Of a stretch of 64,000 bases of DNA, positions 1-10,879 are shown piece after piece (position 1 is the stretch's first letter; each line of letters starts with the position of its first letter). The notes beneath the pieces were generated by a model. That model saw only the letters and a list, made by a program, of their open reading frames with translations, searched no databases and was not told the origin of the DNA. The DNA is from Metellina segmentata (taxonomy: Eukaryota; Arthropoda; Arachnida; Araneae; Tetragnathidae). The stretch is from assembly GCA_947359465.1 (NCBI GenBank), contig OX375881.1, forward strand, positions 116,370,738-116,434,737, read 5' to 3'. The position numbers were made by a program, and so were the translations under genes.

Positions 1-710
1 GGTATCACTACCCTCTAAGAGAAGGAAACTGCACTTTTAGACTCATGATAGTTTTTTCTCACGTTTGCCCTGCATCACGACTTTTAGGATGAATGTAGAG
101 CTTGTATAATAGGAGACACATCATCAAGTGATCTTGGTTCATCTGTGATGAAGACGATGATCTTTTTTGACATGTTTGAAGTCACCATTCGAGTTTTTAA
201 TAAATAGCAAATGCGTTTTTGCCATAACATCATAACTTGCTACTTTATAAGTTAATATTTTATATTGTATTTCATCTATCGGTATATTGTCCTTTCAATA
301 TAAAAATCTTTTAAGTGTTACAACTACTACTGAAATATTTATTTATGTAGTATTCGATATAATCTATATTCATATTTGTGACGCAGTAAATATTTAATAG
401 TTTTATTAAAAATTTGGACAAGAGTTACACACCTTTTAAACTCCTGAAAAAATCTTAAACGATCTGGTTTGAAAAAACCCTTTTTTCTCGTACTTAAAAC
501 TTTATTTTTAACTATGTAACCAATGCAGCTTTGATTACACATACATTTGGTTAAATAGAGCTTGGATAAAAAGTACAATTAGTCAATGTTCTTCTGTAAT
601 GCATTTATTTGTCGCTCTACAGTGCATCATCTGGAACTTCACGTTTGTTTTTTTATTCCTCGGTACTTTTGTTTTTAACCAATATTTAATTCGTCTTTTT
701 GTTCTTACAG
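1..710 (+). other. Intron of the IQSEC-type gene
   Basis: AT-rich sequence ending in a pyrimidine-rich tract and a 3' splice site (AG at 709-710). No coding similarity is seen on either strand. Upstream exons of the gene lie before the window. Confidence 0.6.
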
Positions 711-928
711 TTAAATGAAATTCGTCTTATGCGGCAATACAGGGTTGGTCTCAACATCTTTAACAAGAAACCTGAAAGAGGTATTCGCTTCTTAATCCAG
801 CGGGGTCACCTGGAAGCATCTCCTAAAGCCGTTGCTCGGTTTTTACTCTCTCGGCCAGGACTGAGTAAACAAATGATTGGCGAATACTTAGGGAACCTAC
901 AAAATTCATTCAACATGGCTGTATTAGG
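711..928 (+). CDS. IQSEC: IQSEC/schizo-type ARF-GEF, exon a (start of SEC7 domain)
   Basis: The protein activates ARF GTPases (mainly ARF6 in the BRAG/IQSEC family) at the plasma membrane and synapses by catalysing GDP/GTP exchange. This exon encodes the first helices of the SEC7 domain: LNEIRLMRQYRVGLNIFNKK, then a stretch containing GIRFLIQRG and the conserved VARFLL..PGLSK..IGEYLG core. The acceptor AG precedes 711 and the donor GTAAGT starts at 929. It ends in phase 2 (partial Gly codon GG), completed by the A that opens the next exon. It is an internal exon, so its first in-frame ATG is not a start. The family call rests on recognisable SEC7 residues; BRAG/IQSEC rather than cytohesin is chosen because of the later exons. 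Confidence 0.9.
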
Positions 929-2312
929 GTAAGTGTTTATTCTGACTAAACGTATTAAAGTTAGTAGATAACATCTGCTCCCCAAAAATCTCACTTTCGG
1001 ATGAAGTGACCCCGGGAGCAGAAAGTGCTTAAAACTGCGACATGTGACGCAGAACACAGTGTTTACAAATAAATTTTTCTTTAATTTTATCAAAATGTTG
1101 TAGTTTTTTTAAAAATATAATTTACGATAGTCTGCAATGCAATGCGCGCTTCGTGCCACATATTTCTTCATTTTCTAGCTACGTAACAGCCTTCGTAGAC
1201 AACCCAAAATACCACAAACGCTTTATAAACAACACAACGTTTACGTCAATGACAAAATGCATGCTAAACAAATGCAATTGCCTTGGGTTGTGTTGCAGAA
1301 CATTGCATATAAATCAGCACCTGGGGGAGAGATTGTTTATGTTGTGCAATATTTATTTTATTTCAAACATGTGTTTGGATACGAGCTTTTGATTATAAGT
1401 GTGCTCAAATAAGAGACAGTTTGAATGGGTCAAGATTACTTCGTTTCAAACGTTTGGATTTTAGCTTTCGATAAGTGCGCTTACAAATAATTTCATGAAA
1501 CACCCAAAGAAATAATTTTTGCTGTTGTTTTTTATTACAAATTACCATAAATTATTTCAATAAGATTTTTTTTTGAATGGCCGCTTTGGAGTAAAAAGGA
1601 TAGGTCATCACTTTTTGGTATCTCATAGAATTTTGATAATAATTTTGTATACCTTGTGTTAAAAAATTTTGAAAATCGATGACATTAACCTGTTTACTAC
1701 GGCTATAGATATCAGAAGTGCGATTCTTTCGTGGCGCGATTCGTATAACTTTCAAGTTTCAACTGATGTACTGCCTGTTGTCTAAATTCTTCATTGATAC
1801 AATCATTTTACAACTGGCGTACCAGCCGTAGTCTATAGGTTAATACATTAAAGGTAATAATGTTTATGGGTTAAAATTGCATGGGTGAATAAGTATATTT
1901 TAAACGTAAAAATACTTGACATTTAAGAACAGTTTGTTGTCAAAAGGTTCCAAATTCGAAGTAGTTTGAGCTCATATTTGTGAAAATAATTTTCTTTATT
2001 CCTTTTTATATTCATAATTATAATTTCAAACTACTTTTCCTGAAATTGTCAGTATTTTCGCTAGAATTCAAATTTTGATTAATTTTAAATTCAGTGTAAA
2101 GTAAAATTATTTAAATTTTACTTTTATAACACTTATTTCCCACTGTTTTTAAAAATTCAAACTGAAAATAAATTTTATGTTACAGAAGATTTCTATTTTT
2201 AAACTTTGGAAGAAAGTTTTGAACAATTTTTACTGTGTTTCACGGTTTTACTATGTTTTAAAATATGAGTAAATTCTTTATTTTTAATCTTGATTCTATT
2301 TGCCTTCCACAG
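929..2312 (+). other. Intron of the IQSEC-type gene
   Basis: Bounded by GTAAGT and a pyrimidine-rich CCACAG acceptor. AT-rich; short ORFs on both strands show no recognisable similarity. Confidence 0.7.
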
Positions 2313-2394
2313 ATGTTTTGTGGAAGATCTGGAATTCGCATCCATGGAAGTTGATGTTGCCCTCCGAAAGTTTCAGACGTACTTTAGGATGCCG
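2313..2394 (+). CDS. IQSEC: IQSEC/schizo-type ARF-GEF, exon b (SEC7)
   Basis: An 82-bp exon completing the Gly codon from the previous exon, then encoding CFVEDLEFASMEVDVALRKF and QTYFRMP. This is the SEC7 segment leading into the catalytic loop. Flanked by CACAG acceptor and GTAAGT donor. It ends in phase 0 just before the invariant GEAQ motif, so the exchange loop is split between this exon and the next. Confidence 0.9.
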
Positions 2395-2753
2395 GTAAGT
2401 ATTAAAGATATTTTCATTTAATGAAACTCATACATGATGTATGAAATTACATTTAAAGAAAAACATGCAGATAATTTCAGAAGAACAAAAACTTCATACT
2501 ATTGTAATAATTTAATTAATTGAAGTTCTCCACCACACATGCTCGTAAACATACAATAGGGTCAAAACAAGAATAGTTTAAAACAACACACATGTATAAA
2601 TAAAGTTCCATGAATTAATAAATTTACATTATGCATACATTAATTTTTCCGTAACAAAAAATTATTTCTGGAAAGTAAAGATTATTTCTTTAACATATCC
2701 AATCATACTTGTATATTTTAAGTTTTGGTGAATGGTTCTTTATGTACTTTTAG
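2395..2753 (+). other. Intron of the IQSEC-type gene
   Basis: GTAAGT to TTTTAG. AT-rich, no other feature seen. Confidence 0.75.
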
Positions 2754-2961
2754 GGAGAAGCTCAAAAAATTGAAAAACTTGTGGAAGTTTTCAGTCATCG
2801 CTACCTTGCCTGCAACCCCGATGTAGCTTCAAAATTGCACAACCCTGAGACCGTATTTGTGCTAGCATTCGCCATCATGATGCTAAATACTGACCTCCAC
2901 ACACGCAGCATGAAAGCCGATAGAAGGATGAAAATGGAGCAGTTTGTACGTAATCTTCGAT
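2754..2961 (+). CDS. IQSEC: IQSEC/schizo-type ARF-GEF, exon c (catalytic SEC7 core)
   Basis: Begins with GEAQKIEKLVEVFSHRYLAC. The Glu of GEAQ is the catalytic 'glutamic finger' that displaces the Mg2+ and beta-phosphate of ARF-bound GDP, and it is present. Further on is the hydrophobic ARF-binding groove motif with FVLAFAIMMLNTDLHT, also intact, so the exchange domain looks functional. The donor is GTGAGT at 2962, leaving one base (T) of a Ser codon completed by the next exon. The host gene appears unbroken here. Confidence 0.93.
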
Positions 2962-3070
2962 GTGAGTACCTGTCTCTGTGAGCTTTTTGTGTATTTAAAT
3001 ACATCTGGGTAGTACGTGTTTTGATGAATATTTTGAATTTATATAAATCTATTTTTCTACATTTTAATAG

Positions 3071-3210
3071 CTATTGATGATGGTCACGATTTGGATCGCG
3101 ATATGTTGATTGGAATTTATGAAAGGATCAAAATGAATGAATTCAGAATGGGATCAGACCACACAAATGAAGTTTTCAAAGTTCAACAAACTATTGTTGC
3201 GAAAAAGCCT
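3071..3210 (+). CDS. IQSEC: IQSEC/schizo-type ARF-GEF, exon d (SEC7 end, linker)
   Basis: The acceptor AG at 3069-3070 follows TTTTAAT; CT completes the Ser codon, then the sequence reads IDDGHDLDRDMLIGIYERIK with the MGSDHTNEVFKVQQTIVAKKP linker. The phrase 'D..D.P/R..L..IYERI' is typical of the SEC7-PH junction in IQSEC and cytohesin proteins. Ends in phase 0 with GTAAGT at 3211. Confidence 0.9.
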
Positions 3211-3504
3211 GTAAGTATCTTCTCAAAACCAAGTAAATTAAATGTTACCTATTTATCGGGTCTTATAAAAAATGTATATTGGACACTTCTAGTGCCAATA
3301 AAGGTAGAACATTTGTAAAGAACAATCTTGCACAAATTAGTGTATTATATGTTCATGCAAGTAAAAAGATATGAAACGTTAGTAAAATATTTATAATGAC
3401 TTAGTTTTAAATACCATTTTAGTTTAAGTTTTCTTAGTTTAAGTATTTAGTTTAAATTTTTGTGTTTTCCATTGCTATAATTCTGTTTGTTTAATTTTTT
3501 GTAG

Positions 3505-3630
3505 AACCTTGCCTTACCTCACAGGCGCTTAGTGTACAACTGTCGTTTGAATGAAGTTTATGGCGTCACTAAAAAAGAACGACGAAGTGTCCATGAAAGA
3601 GAAGTTTTCCTGTTCAACGATTTATTAATG
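3505..3630 (+). CDS. IQSEC: IQSEC/schizo-type ARF-GEF, exon e (PH domain start)
   Basis: A 126-bp phase-0 exon (acceptor TTGTAG, donor GTAACT). It encodes [20 protein letters not shown], then [11 protein letters not shown]. Basic [12 protein letters not shown] and the EVFLFNDLL strand are hallmarks of the BRAG-type PH domain, which binds phosphoinositides and positions the SEC7 domain at the membrane. Confidence 0.9.
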
Positions 3631-4348
3631 GTAACTTTGTCACTCATTTATGACAACAAATTATTTAATCAACTTATTTTACAAATAGGTGCTCATTTTC
3701 ATGCAGTTTACCTCAATAACTGCTTCAAACACAATTGCGTGTATTGAGGGTCACTCTATAAATAGGGATTATATGATTTGAAAGGGCTTTTGTGTAGTAA
3801 GTCAGTTATTAAATTAACTTTCATTTTATTTTTTCTTCTTTCAATCATGCGTACTTTTATCACACAAATACCTTGTGAGCCCGAAACAAAACATCAGAGG
3901 ATCACCTTCCTGTTCAGGATATATTCCTGTTATAAAACACCACTGGAGAAAAGGACATGGGGTTAGGATGGACTTTCTTAGAATCTTGACCAACACTAGC
4001 CTGAAGCAGGAGACCAAGAGTAGCTAAGTGCAATATGACCAACTAGAATGTTTAAAGAATTCATTTTGGAATAAGGGTGTCCTGTTTCTACAGCAAGACA
4101 GGCAATACTTTTGTAGCATATGTGATTTATTTTTCTTGAGAAAATATAAAACAATCTTATATGTTGATACTGAATTTGAAAATCAGACACATTGGTTTCC
4201 TTCTGAACTGTTTATGTAGAATGAGTAACATAGCTTAAAACCATAATTGAAAGCAAATTTCAACTATATGAGAATGTAAGTATAAAAATATGTAGTTTTA
4301 TCAATTACATTTCCATATTTATAATGAAAACATGTTTCTTCTGATTAG
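3631..4348 (+). other. Intron of the IQSEC-type gene
   Basis: GTAACT to GATTAG. No coding similarity; several overlapping short ORFs are chance. Confidence 0.7.
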
Positions 4349-4436
4349 GTAACCAAAAAGAAAAGGAATGTTACTTATAAATACAGGCAATCTTTTCCTT
4401 TATGTGGCATGAGTGTTACGTTATTTGAATCCCGAT
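4349..4436 (+). CDS. IQSEC: IQSEC/schizo-type ARF-GEF, exon f (PH domain)
   Basis: An 88-bp exon encoding VTKKKRNVTYKYRQSFPLCG followed by MSVTLFESR, the middle strands of the PH domain with a strongly basic lipid-binding face. It ends with one base (T) that joins AC of the next exon to make Tyr, matching the family pattern FE..YY..GIRL. Too short and lacking ATG to be found by simple ORF search. Confidence 0.88.
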
Positions 4437-4832
4437 GTAAGTATTATCAGTGAATTATGTTTAAAGATATATGAATTCATTTGCTATTGACAATTATTAA
4501 CATACCAATTAGATCTAGATTATTCATTATCTAGAAATTCTGGATACAAGAATTGAGAATTAAAACAATTTTTGCACAGAACTGAAATTTGAAAATTTAT
4601 TATTAGATTGTGAATTTTTTTTATGCCGAATGTAATAGTTAGAGTTGTGATTTTAAGTTTGAGTTGAAACAAGAATAGATAGAATACGACCAATATAAAT
4701 GGTTAGTATATAATTATGTAAAATATTGAAAAATGAAAATGTTGCTTTCAATAAAATATCGATTCAACAAAACTAATAAAGTTATATCTGTATGTTATGC
4801 ATTCATTCTAACAATGATTTATTGTTCTATAG
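4437..4832 (+). other. Intron of the IQSEC-type gene
   Basis: GTAAGT to CTATAG; AT-rich, no other feature seen. Confidence 0.7.
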
Positions 4833-4954
4833 ACGTTTCAAATGGCATTCGTCTTAGTCGAAGAGCTGATGAAAAAGTATTGATAGATTTCAATGCTAGA
4901 AATGAGGATGATAGATCTAGATTTGTGGAAGAGTTGAAAGAATCAATTTTGGAG
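4833..4954 (+). CDS. IQSEC: IQSEC/schizo-type ARF-GEF, exon g (PH domain C-terminal helix)
   Basis: After completing the Tyr codon it encodes VSNGIRLSRRADEKVLIDFN and a block ending FVEELKESILE. This is the last beta strands and C-terminal helix of the PH domain. Acceptor CTATAG, donor GTAAAC, phase 0 exit. Confidence 0.9.
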
Positions 4955-5967
4955 GTAAACTATTTTTTATTTCTAATAAGAAGGTATGGCGACTTTTCTG
5001 TGTACATACTATTAAAACACTAAAAGTTACATAAATTTACATTGTTATTTTATCGAAATATTATTCATGTTAAAAATATTTTTATCTGAATGGGCCTTGC
5101 TTTCTTCCTTTCTTGCTACTAGAGTTTAGAATTTTAAAAAGTCAAATAACTATGCTAGAAAATTTGCTATCCAAACTAACTTATAAAAAAAATCAAAATG
5201 TATTCAATATTTTTGTGGTTACAAATTCTTACTTTTAGTAGTTTAATTCTTTATATCAAGCAGTTTGCTTAATAATCCAAATTACAGGTTTTTGTTTCTT
5301 ATGTGAAACTGCTATGATAGTTTGAGTTTCTGTCAAACGTTGAGATATTTATATAGTTTATATCTTTAGAAAAACATTTAATCGAATAGAAATTTAAAGG
5401 TATTTCTGAATTAGCACAATTATTTCAATTTCTAATAAATGAATATCAAGGTATAAAATAAAAAATAATCGTATAACAAAGAAAACTGAATTTTCCATTT
5501 TCTTGTTCAGTCATTCATCCGATATTCATTCATTCCTTTACATATGAATGTCACACAGGATGTTAGATAATGGGATATTTTTTTATCTATTTCTTTATAA
5601 ATTTGCTTTAATATGGATGAAACATGGCACACATAGGACATTGTAGGTGACTGGTGGACAATGATGTGATAAACTATTTTTTTCGGTTGCACGATATTAG
5701 ATTTCCTTTCTTTTACAAACCGTCTCTGCTACCCTCTCTGAGTTCCTGTCTTCTCCAAGTCAGGGTAGAAGTCCCCTTTTATACCATGTTCTCCGATTGG
5801 GCATGAGAGCAAATTGGTTTACATTCAACAATTCAAGAGCGGCGTAAGATGGGAAATGACCTCACCAAACCAAATGGTGAGGTACGTGGATAGTCAGCTA
5901 TAAAGCATGTTTGTCAGAACTCAAACTATTTCCGAAAACGATCTTCAATTATAACTTTGTTCTTTAG
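4955..5967 (+). other. Intron of the IQSEC-type gene
   Basis: GTAAAC to TCTTTAG. A GC-richer patch near 5700-5890 may be an old repeat insertion, but I cannot classify it. Confidence 0.65.
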
Positions 5968-6163
5968 ATGGACGAAATGGAAAACCTAAGAATCGAAGGT
6001 GAGAAGATGAGGAGGGTTAGAGGCACTTCGAACAGACGCACTGGAGTTGCCGACATGGAAATAATACCTCAGACTTCGAAACTCTCATCAGAAAGCGACT
6101 CATCAGAAAACATCTTCTTGCCATCAGAATTGTCCAATTCTTTACTAGATCTTCAAGAGGAAC
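5968..6163 (+). CDS. IQSEC: IQSEC/schizo-type ARF-GEF, exon h (post-PH tail)
   Basis: Encodes MDEMENLRIEGEKMRR, an acidic/basic helix seen directly after the PH domain of IQSEC proteins (E..E.E.LRIE). A Ser-rich low-complexity tail ends in SNSLLDLQEE. Acceptor TCTTTAG, donor GTAAGT at 6164, phase 1 exit (one base, C). The low-complexity part is poorly conserved and probably disordered. Confidence 0.82.
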
Positions 6164-7272
6164 GTAAGTTACCTGAATGAAAGAGTTGGATTTTTTATGA
6201 TATGTCTATCTAAAAAGTATATATAATCACACCTTAAAATTCCTAAGTATAAAGAATGGTTAATATTTAATTTTAGAAGCAAGAATAGGTGTGTACTGGT
6301 ATTGATATATTCATATAAATACTTAACATTCAGGTTAAAAGTACTAATGTACATTATTATGCATTTATTGCGTATGAGCTGAATATGTGGTTTTCTTAAT
6401 ATCTGCGGGGTAATTCAAAATTCCCTGTTCAAACTTTATTCAACAATTTTTTAAGGATGCTCCAAAATAAAGGGTTTTTTTTTTGCTATAAAGTTTATCT
6501 AGCAACTGTTTGCCAACTACTCTCTTTTTAACTTTGTTATTTGCTATGCGTTATTCTTACAAGAATTACTTGTATTTTGAGGTGGCTAGAGTGCATATAA
6601 CCTAAGGGGCTGCCGATGATACAGATAAACTGTTCAAAGGTTATACTAAGTACACTTCCCCAAGAATCATGTGCCTAATCATGTACCATTTCAAGTTAGC
6701 ACTCCAAGCTGTGGGAAACCGAAAGATTCCATGCTAACGGGTATGATGTGAGTTGGCTTAGAAATGTGAGCACTCCCGAAGTGTGCTGCGGTTAAGTTTA
6801 TTTACCTTGATTTCTCTCAGTCTTGTATAGAGTGGCATTCATTTCTGGATGCTCGAACATGGCCAACTTGTATCATTTGCGCCAGCAAAAAAAATTCTAG
6901 TTCCACTATTTTGCTGTGTAAACATTCAGACGTTTGTCGGCTTGGTTCTCGCCTATTAGAAAGGCATTTAATGTTACCATCTTTGTTCTTGATCGAGCAT
7001 TATCTATTCAGACATGGATCCTACAACAGAAACTGAAGAGTTGATCAAAGTACGTCTTACGAATGCCGAAATTGAAAACAAAATTATTTGCAAAAACGTT
7101 TATGGTTAAAGGACCAGATTGAATGCTTGAAATACACTGAATCCCTCTGAGTAATTTGCTTCTCTTTTCAATACGGACGGTCGCTATTGCATTAAAGACA
7201 TGAGTGTAGTAATTACTGTATTACTTTCTGTATTCAAAATTATATAATTTCTCAAAGATGATTTTTTTACAG
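6164..7272 (+). other. Intron of the IQSEC-type gene
   Basis: GTAAGT to TTTTTACAG. From about 6400 there is sequence resembling old transposon leader, and a short ATG frame at 7014 (MDPTTETEELIK...) looks like a retrotransposon gag start, but no continuing frame is visible. Confidence 0.5.
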
Positions 7273-7318
7273 TATTAAGAAGAGCAATTCGAAAAGGAAG
7301 TTCAGGTTCTTTTGAACA
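7273..7318 (+). CDS. IQSEC: Probable IQSEC exon i (C-terminal tail)
   Basis: A 46-bp candidate exon behind an excellent acceptor (TTTTTTACAG). With the single base carried from exon h it reads LLRRAIRKGSSGSFE in the correct phase. Two donors are possible: GTAAGA at 7319 and GTAAGT at 7327. Using the second would put TAA (7320-7322) in frame, so the choice either continues the protein or ends it after ...SFEQ. Phase agreement, the acceptor and the basic/Ser-rich tail support it; transcript data would settle it. I find no later exon. Confidence 0.55.
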
Positions 7319-7326
7319 GTAAGATG

Positions 7327-8600
7327 GTAAGTGCATCTTGAATCTTCATTCGTTTATTTCTTAATTTTTTTTATAAAATTAACTTTTATTCTATCAATTG
7401 AGTATATATCAAATGTGTACAAGAAATACTTGATCGCGTGCTACAATACATCGATATAAATAATGTTTACTGTCTATTTATAAAATATCTCAATGGAATC
7501 AGTAAATATCTATAGGAAAATATCTTAACTTTCCGATTTAGAACATCCGAAAAATATTAAATGGTGTCCCATATGTCAGTGACTTGCCGCTCTTCCTAGT
7601 CTATGGATTTTGATTTTTTTTAAATATCCTCTCAAATACAATAAAATGAGTAAAAAATTTAATGTTAAAAAAATAGAGTGGTATTAAATAACTTTGAACT
7701 AATTTGTTTTTCTGCACAGACTCGAATAACATCTTCTCGCATCTTTACTTAACATATTAGAGTAGCCCTTTACAATTATGACCCAAATGGCCGAAGATAA
7801 TTTCCGGAAACACGATTTAAAGTCTTAGTTCATTTTCGTCAGAGTTGGGACAACATTGTTGTAGTCTTCACTGAAATCAAATTTACCAATACATCTATAT
7901 CCTTACTGAGTAATCTCTTTGAATAGCTGTACAACTAAAATTATTTCAGTTTGGCTAGCGTCATTAATCAAATAATGTTGCTTAGCCTCGAAAGGGCAAA
8001 TAAATATTTAAATCTCTCTTGGAGATTGTCACGAAGTATCGAGTCGTTCCTAACACTGACCTGACATTCATAGTTGAGATATCTAGTCGCTAGCAAACTT
8101 TAAAGAAGGCTGAATAAGGACAGAGTTCCTACTGTTAAAAATAGTAAATTATTATATTTTATTAATTTATATATAATAATTTTTTAAATTATGTTATTAC
8201 TGTTACATTACGTACTGTTTAAGTACTTCCTATCGTGTTTAATTCCTGCATGGGTGTACTATCGGATGTCAGTAATGCTTTCTATGTACGTATGTGTATG
8301 TCTATAATTTGGCGATTTTCTTTTGTTTGTTGAGCGGATATGAGCCCAATATGGGTCTTTCAACAATATTATTACTCACATCCAACCCACAAACAAATAA
8401 AGAACTTCTACAAAATTTTAAGGAACATTATTTTGTTAACGACAAGCTTTCATTTTCCAGAGAGAAAAATAAAATCGAAAAAATTAAAATAAATATGAAA
8501 ATATCTACCAGTGTAATGTAAACTAGTTTAAGAAACCGGAGGATTGAAAAATTATAAACAAACTTATTTTCCTCGTTGATGTAACTTATGTACATTTCCT
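7327..8600. other. No gene seen
   Basis: AT-rich sequence, either the next IQSEC intron or intergenic. No coding similarity, tRNA or sharp repeat boundary recognised. Confidence 0.5.
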
Positions 8601-8607
8601 TTCTCTT

Positions 8608-9470
8608 AGGGAAGCGAACAATTGAACTACAAGACCTGTTGAGCAACGATAGCCGTCCCGGACCAGAAAAGCTCTGCGGGTGCCCTCCTCGTGTTCGCCC
8701 ACCCTCCTTTCTATAAATACGTCAAAATTCCTGCGGACACGAGGGGAGCATTCGTAGAGTTTAGAAGGCCGGATGTCTACACGTACTGCCACAGCTCGTT
8801 CATTTGGAATTGCTCCAAGGCAACACAACATCAAATATTTATTGGACAAGTAATAAAAATATTCTATAGCATCAAACCGACTCCTCGTCTTTGAGCATGC
8901 CAACAGCTGAACTACAAGACCTGTTAAGCAACGATAGCCATCCTGGACCAGAAGAGCTCTGCGGGTGCCCTCCTCGTGTTCGCCCACCCTCCTTTCTATA
9001 AATACGTCAAAATTCCTGCGGACACGAGGGGGGCATTCGTAGAGTTTAGAAGGCCGGATGTCTACACGTACTGCCACAGCTGGTTCATTTGGAATTGCTC
9101 CAAGGCAACAGAACATCAAATATTTATTGGACAAGTAATAAAAATATTCTACAGCAGCAAACCGACTCCTCGTCTTTGAGCATGCCAACAGCTGAACTAC
9201 AAGACCTGTTAAGCAACGATAGCCATCCTGGACCAGAAGAGCTCTGCGGGTGCCCTCCTCGTGTTCGCCCACCCTCCTTTCTATAAATACGTCAAAATTC
9301 CTGCGGACACGAGGGGGGCATTCGTAGAGTTTAGAAGGCCGGATGTCTACACGTACTGCCACAGCTGGTTCATTTGAAATTGCTCCTAGACAACAGAACA
9401 TCAAATATATTTTGGAGAAGTAATAAAGATATTCTATAACTCCAAACTGACTCGTCTTCTTTGAGCACAT
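8608..9470. repeat. Tandem 285-bp satellite, three units
   Basis: The phrase GAACTACAAGACCTGTT recurs at 8624, 8909 and 9194, exactly 285 bp apart. Units are nearly identical except the diverged end of the third. Because 285 is divisible by 3, frames stay open across units on both strands, which explains a 339-codon minus-strand frame (8586-9605) and several plus-strand ones. I see no protein family, so I call this satellite DNA rather than a gene. Confidence 0.85.
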
Positions 9471-9515
9471 TGAATTGATATTCCAATCAAACTTTAAACA
9501 AAGAATGAGCGTGCG

Positions 9516-9775
9516 GCTGCTGCAGCCTGATTGGTAGAGTTTCGGAAAAGGAACCGGAGGGTTGCTAGTTCTAAATTCTATCAAACCAAAGACCGTCGTG
9601 CACATATGGATTGGAGCATGTTAAATCTGCCGAGGTTTCAAATGTCCTCAAGTAGGGGGGGATGAGGGAACTAGGAGTGGGTTTTCAGCTCAAGTGCTGG
9701 GGAATCAAGAAAATTAACAGGGAAGGTTGTATGCATAGACTTGAAATATAAGTAGTCGGAGTACGTCTATTTAGG
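9516..9775 (+). repeat. tRNA-headed SINE copy
   Basis: Starts with a tRNA-like box A (CTGATTGGTAGAGTTTCGG) and, about 35 bp on, a degenerate box B (GCTAGTTCTAAATTC). A body follows (CAAATGTCCTCAAGTAGG...) resembling bodies at 12.2, 17.6, 30.5, 36.6, 48.9 and 50.4 kb. Confidence 0.55.
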
Positions 9776-10550
9776 GATGCTTCAGAAAGTGTGACGCAAA
9801 TGACGACTAGTAGTCACGTGACTGCTCAGTGAAAAATATTTTGGCCGATTTTTATCATCGTTTGACGATGCAACATCTAATGACAAGGCATTGCGTTAAA
9901 ACAGTAATACACTTCAAAATAGCTTTTCTTTTGGTAATATACTCTAAATCTATTCTCTTGGGACCACACTCTAAAACGACTCTATTTTTACAGAAAATGT
10001 TTTATATCGCCCACTAAATAAAGAGTTCACTATGAGAGTATACATCAATTTACTGTGAGTAGGGATCAATACTATAACATCCGAAAACTTAATATGTTTA
10101 TTTACAAATATATAATCGAACCTTTTTAAGAAGTTGGTCAAATTTTGTTCTCAATTTTTTTATTACTAGCTCGTGGGTCACTTGGAAAGGGGAAAGGGAG
10201 CATGGAAAAAACTACTTTGTTTGTTTCCCAATTTTTTAATCCTTTAATAAATTAAAGATTCCTTTTTGTTTTACAACTTTTACTTTTACACATGAAGATA
10301 AAAAATCTATATAAAAAGGAAGAAATCATGGTCAGCCCTCCTGCAATGATTTTTTAATGAACTAGTTTTTATTTCCGAGTTTATTTCTATTGGTAGACTT
10401 TACAAAATTAATCGAAGAAAACAAATTTTCACATTAATATGTGGATCCAATCATTGTTAAAAGAGCATTAGCAAGTTTCTATATTAATATAAAATTATTT
10501 GGTAAAGAATCATACGTTTAATATAAAATTTCAATTTTGAGTGTGAGATA
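9776..10550. other. No gene seen; short perfect palindrome at 9812-9823
   Basis: AT-rich. AGTCACGTGACT (9812-9823) is a perfect 12-bp palindrome with a CACGTG core, probably chance. No coding similarity. Confidence 0.5.
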
Positions 10551-10559
10551 ATTATAATT

Positions 10560-10760
10560 TGCACTAATTTCAGACATTTTTCCTTTCACTTCGGAAATCA
10601 TTTTATCAAAATTATTTTTCCAATCTATGCTGCTTTGAAATTCAACTAATTCCATTTCTAAATTATGGGGCACGTTACAGAATAAATTTCCATGTGAAAT
10701 CTCTACTTGAAATAATGTCCTGCAATATTTTATCTCTTTTAATCTTCACAAAATGCTGCA
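10560..10760 (-). pseudogene. Possible hAT-type transposase scrap
   Basis: Reading the minus strand gives a short open stretch with PHNLEMELVEFQSSIDWKNN, reminiscent of the P..LQMELI.LQ segment of GTF2IRD2/ZBED-like hAT transposases. The similarity is short and from memory, and flanking frames are broken. Confidence 0.25.
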
Positions 10761-10879
10761 ATTCTCTTTCAGCAGCCTTGAAATTTTTCGCATCGTCGGA
10801 GTTGATAACTTTACAAGCACCACGTCTTGACAGAAATCTACATAGAACAAAAAGGGAAGATTTAGTGTCAAGTCAATTC

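Noticed and set aside
8586..9605. 339-codon minus-strand frame as a protein gene
   Set aside because: It spans the 285-bp satellite, is open because the unit is a multiple of 3, and has no recognisable domain or splice signals.
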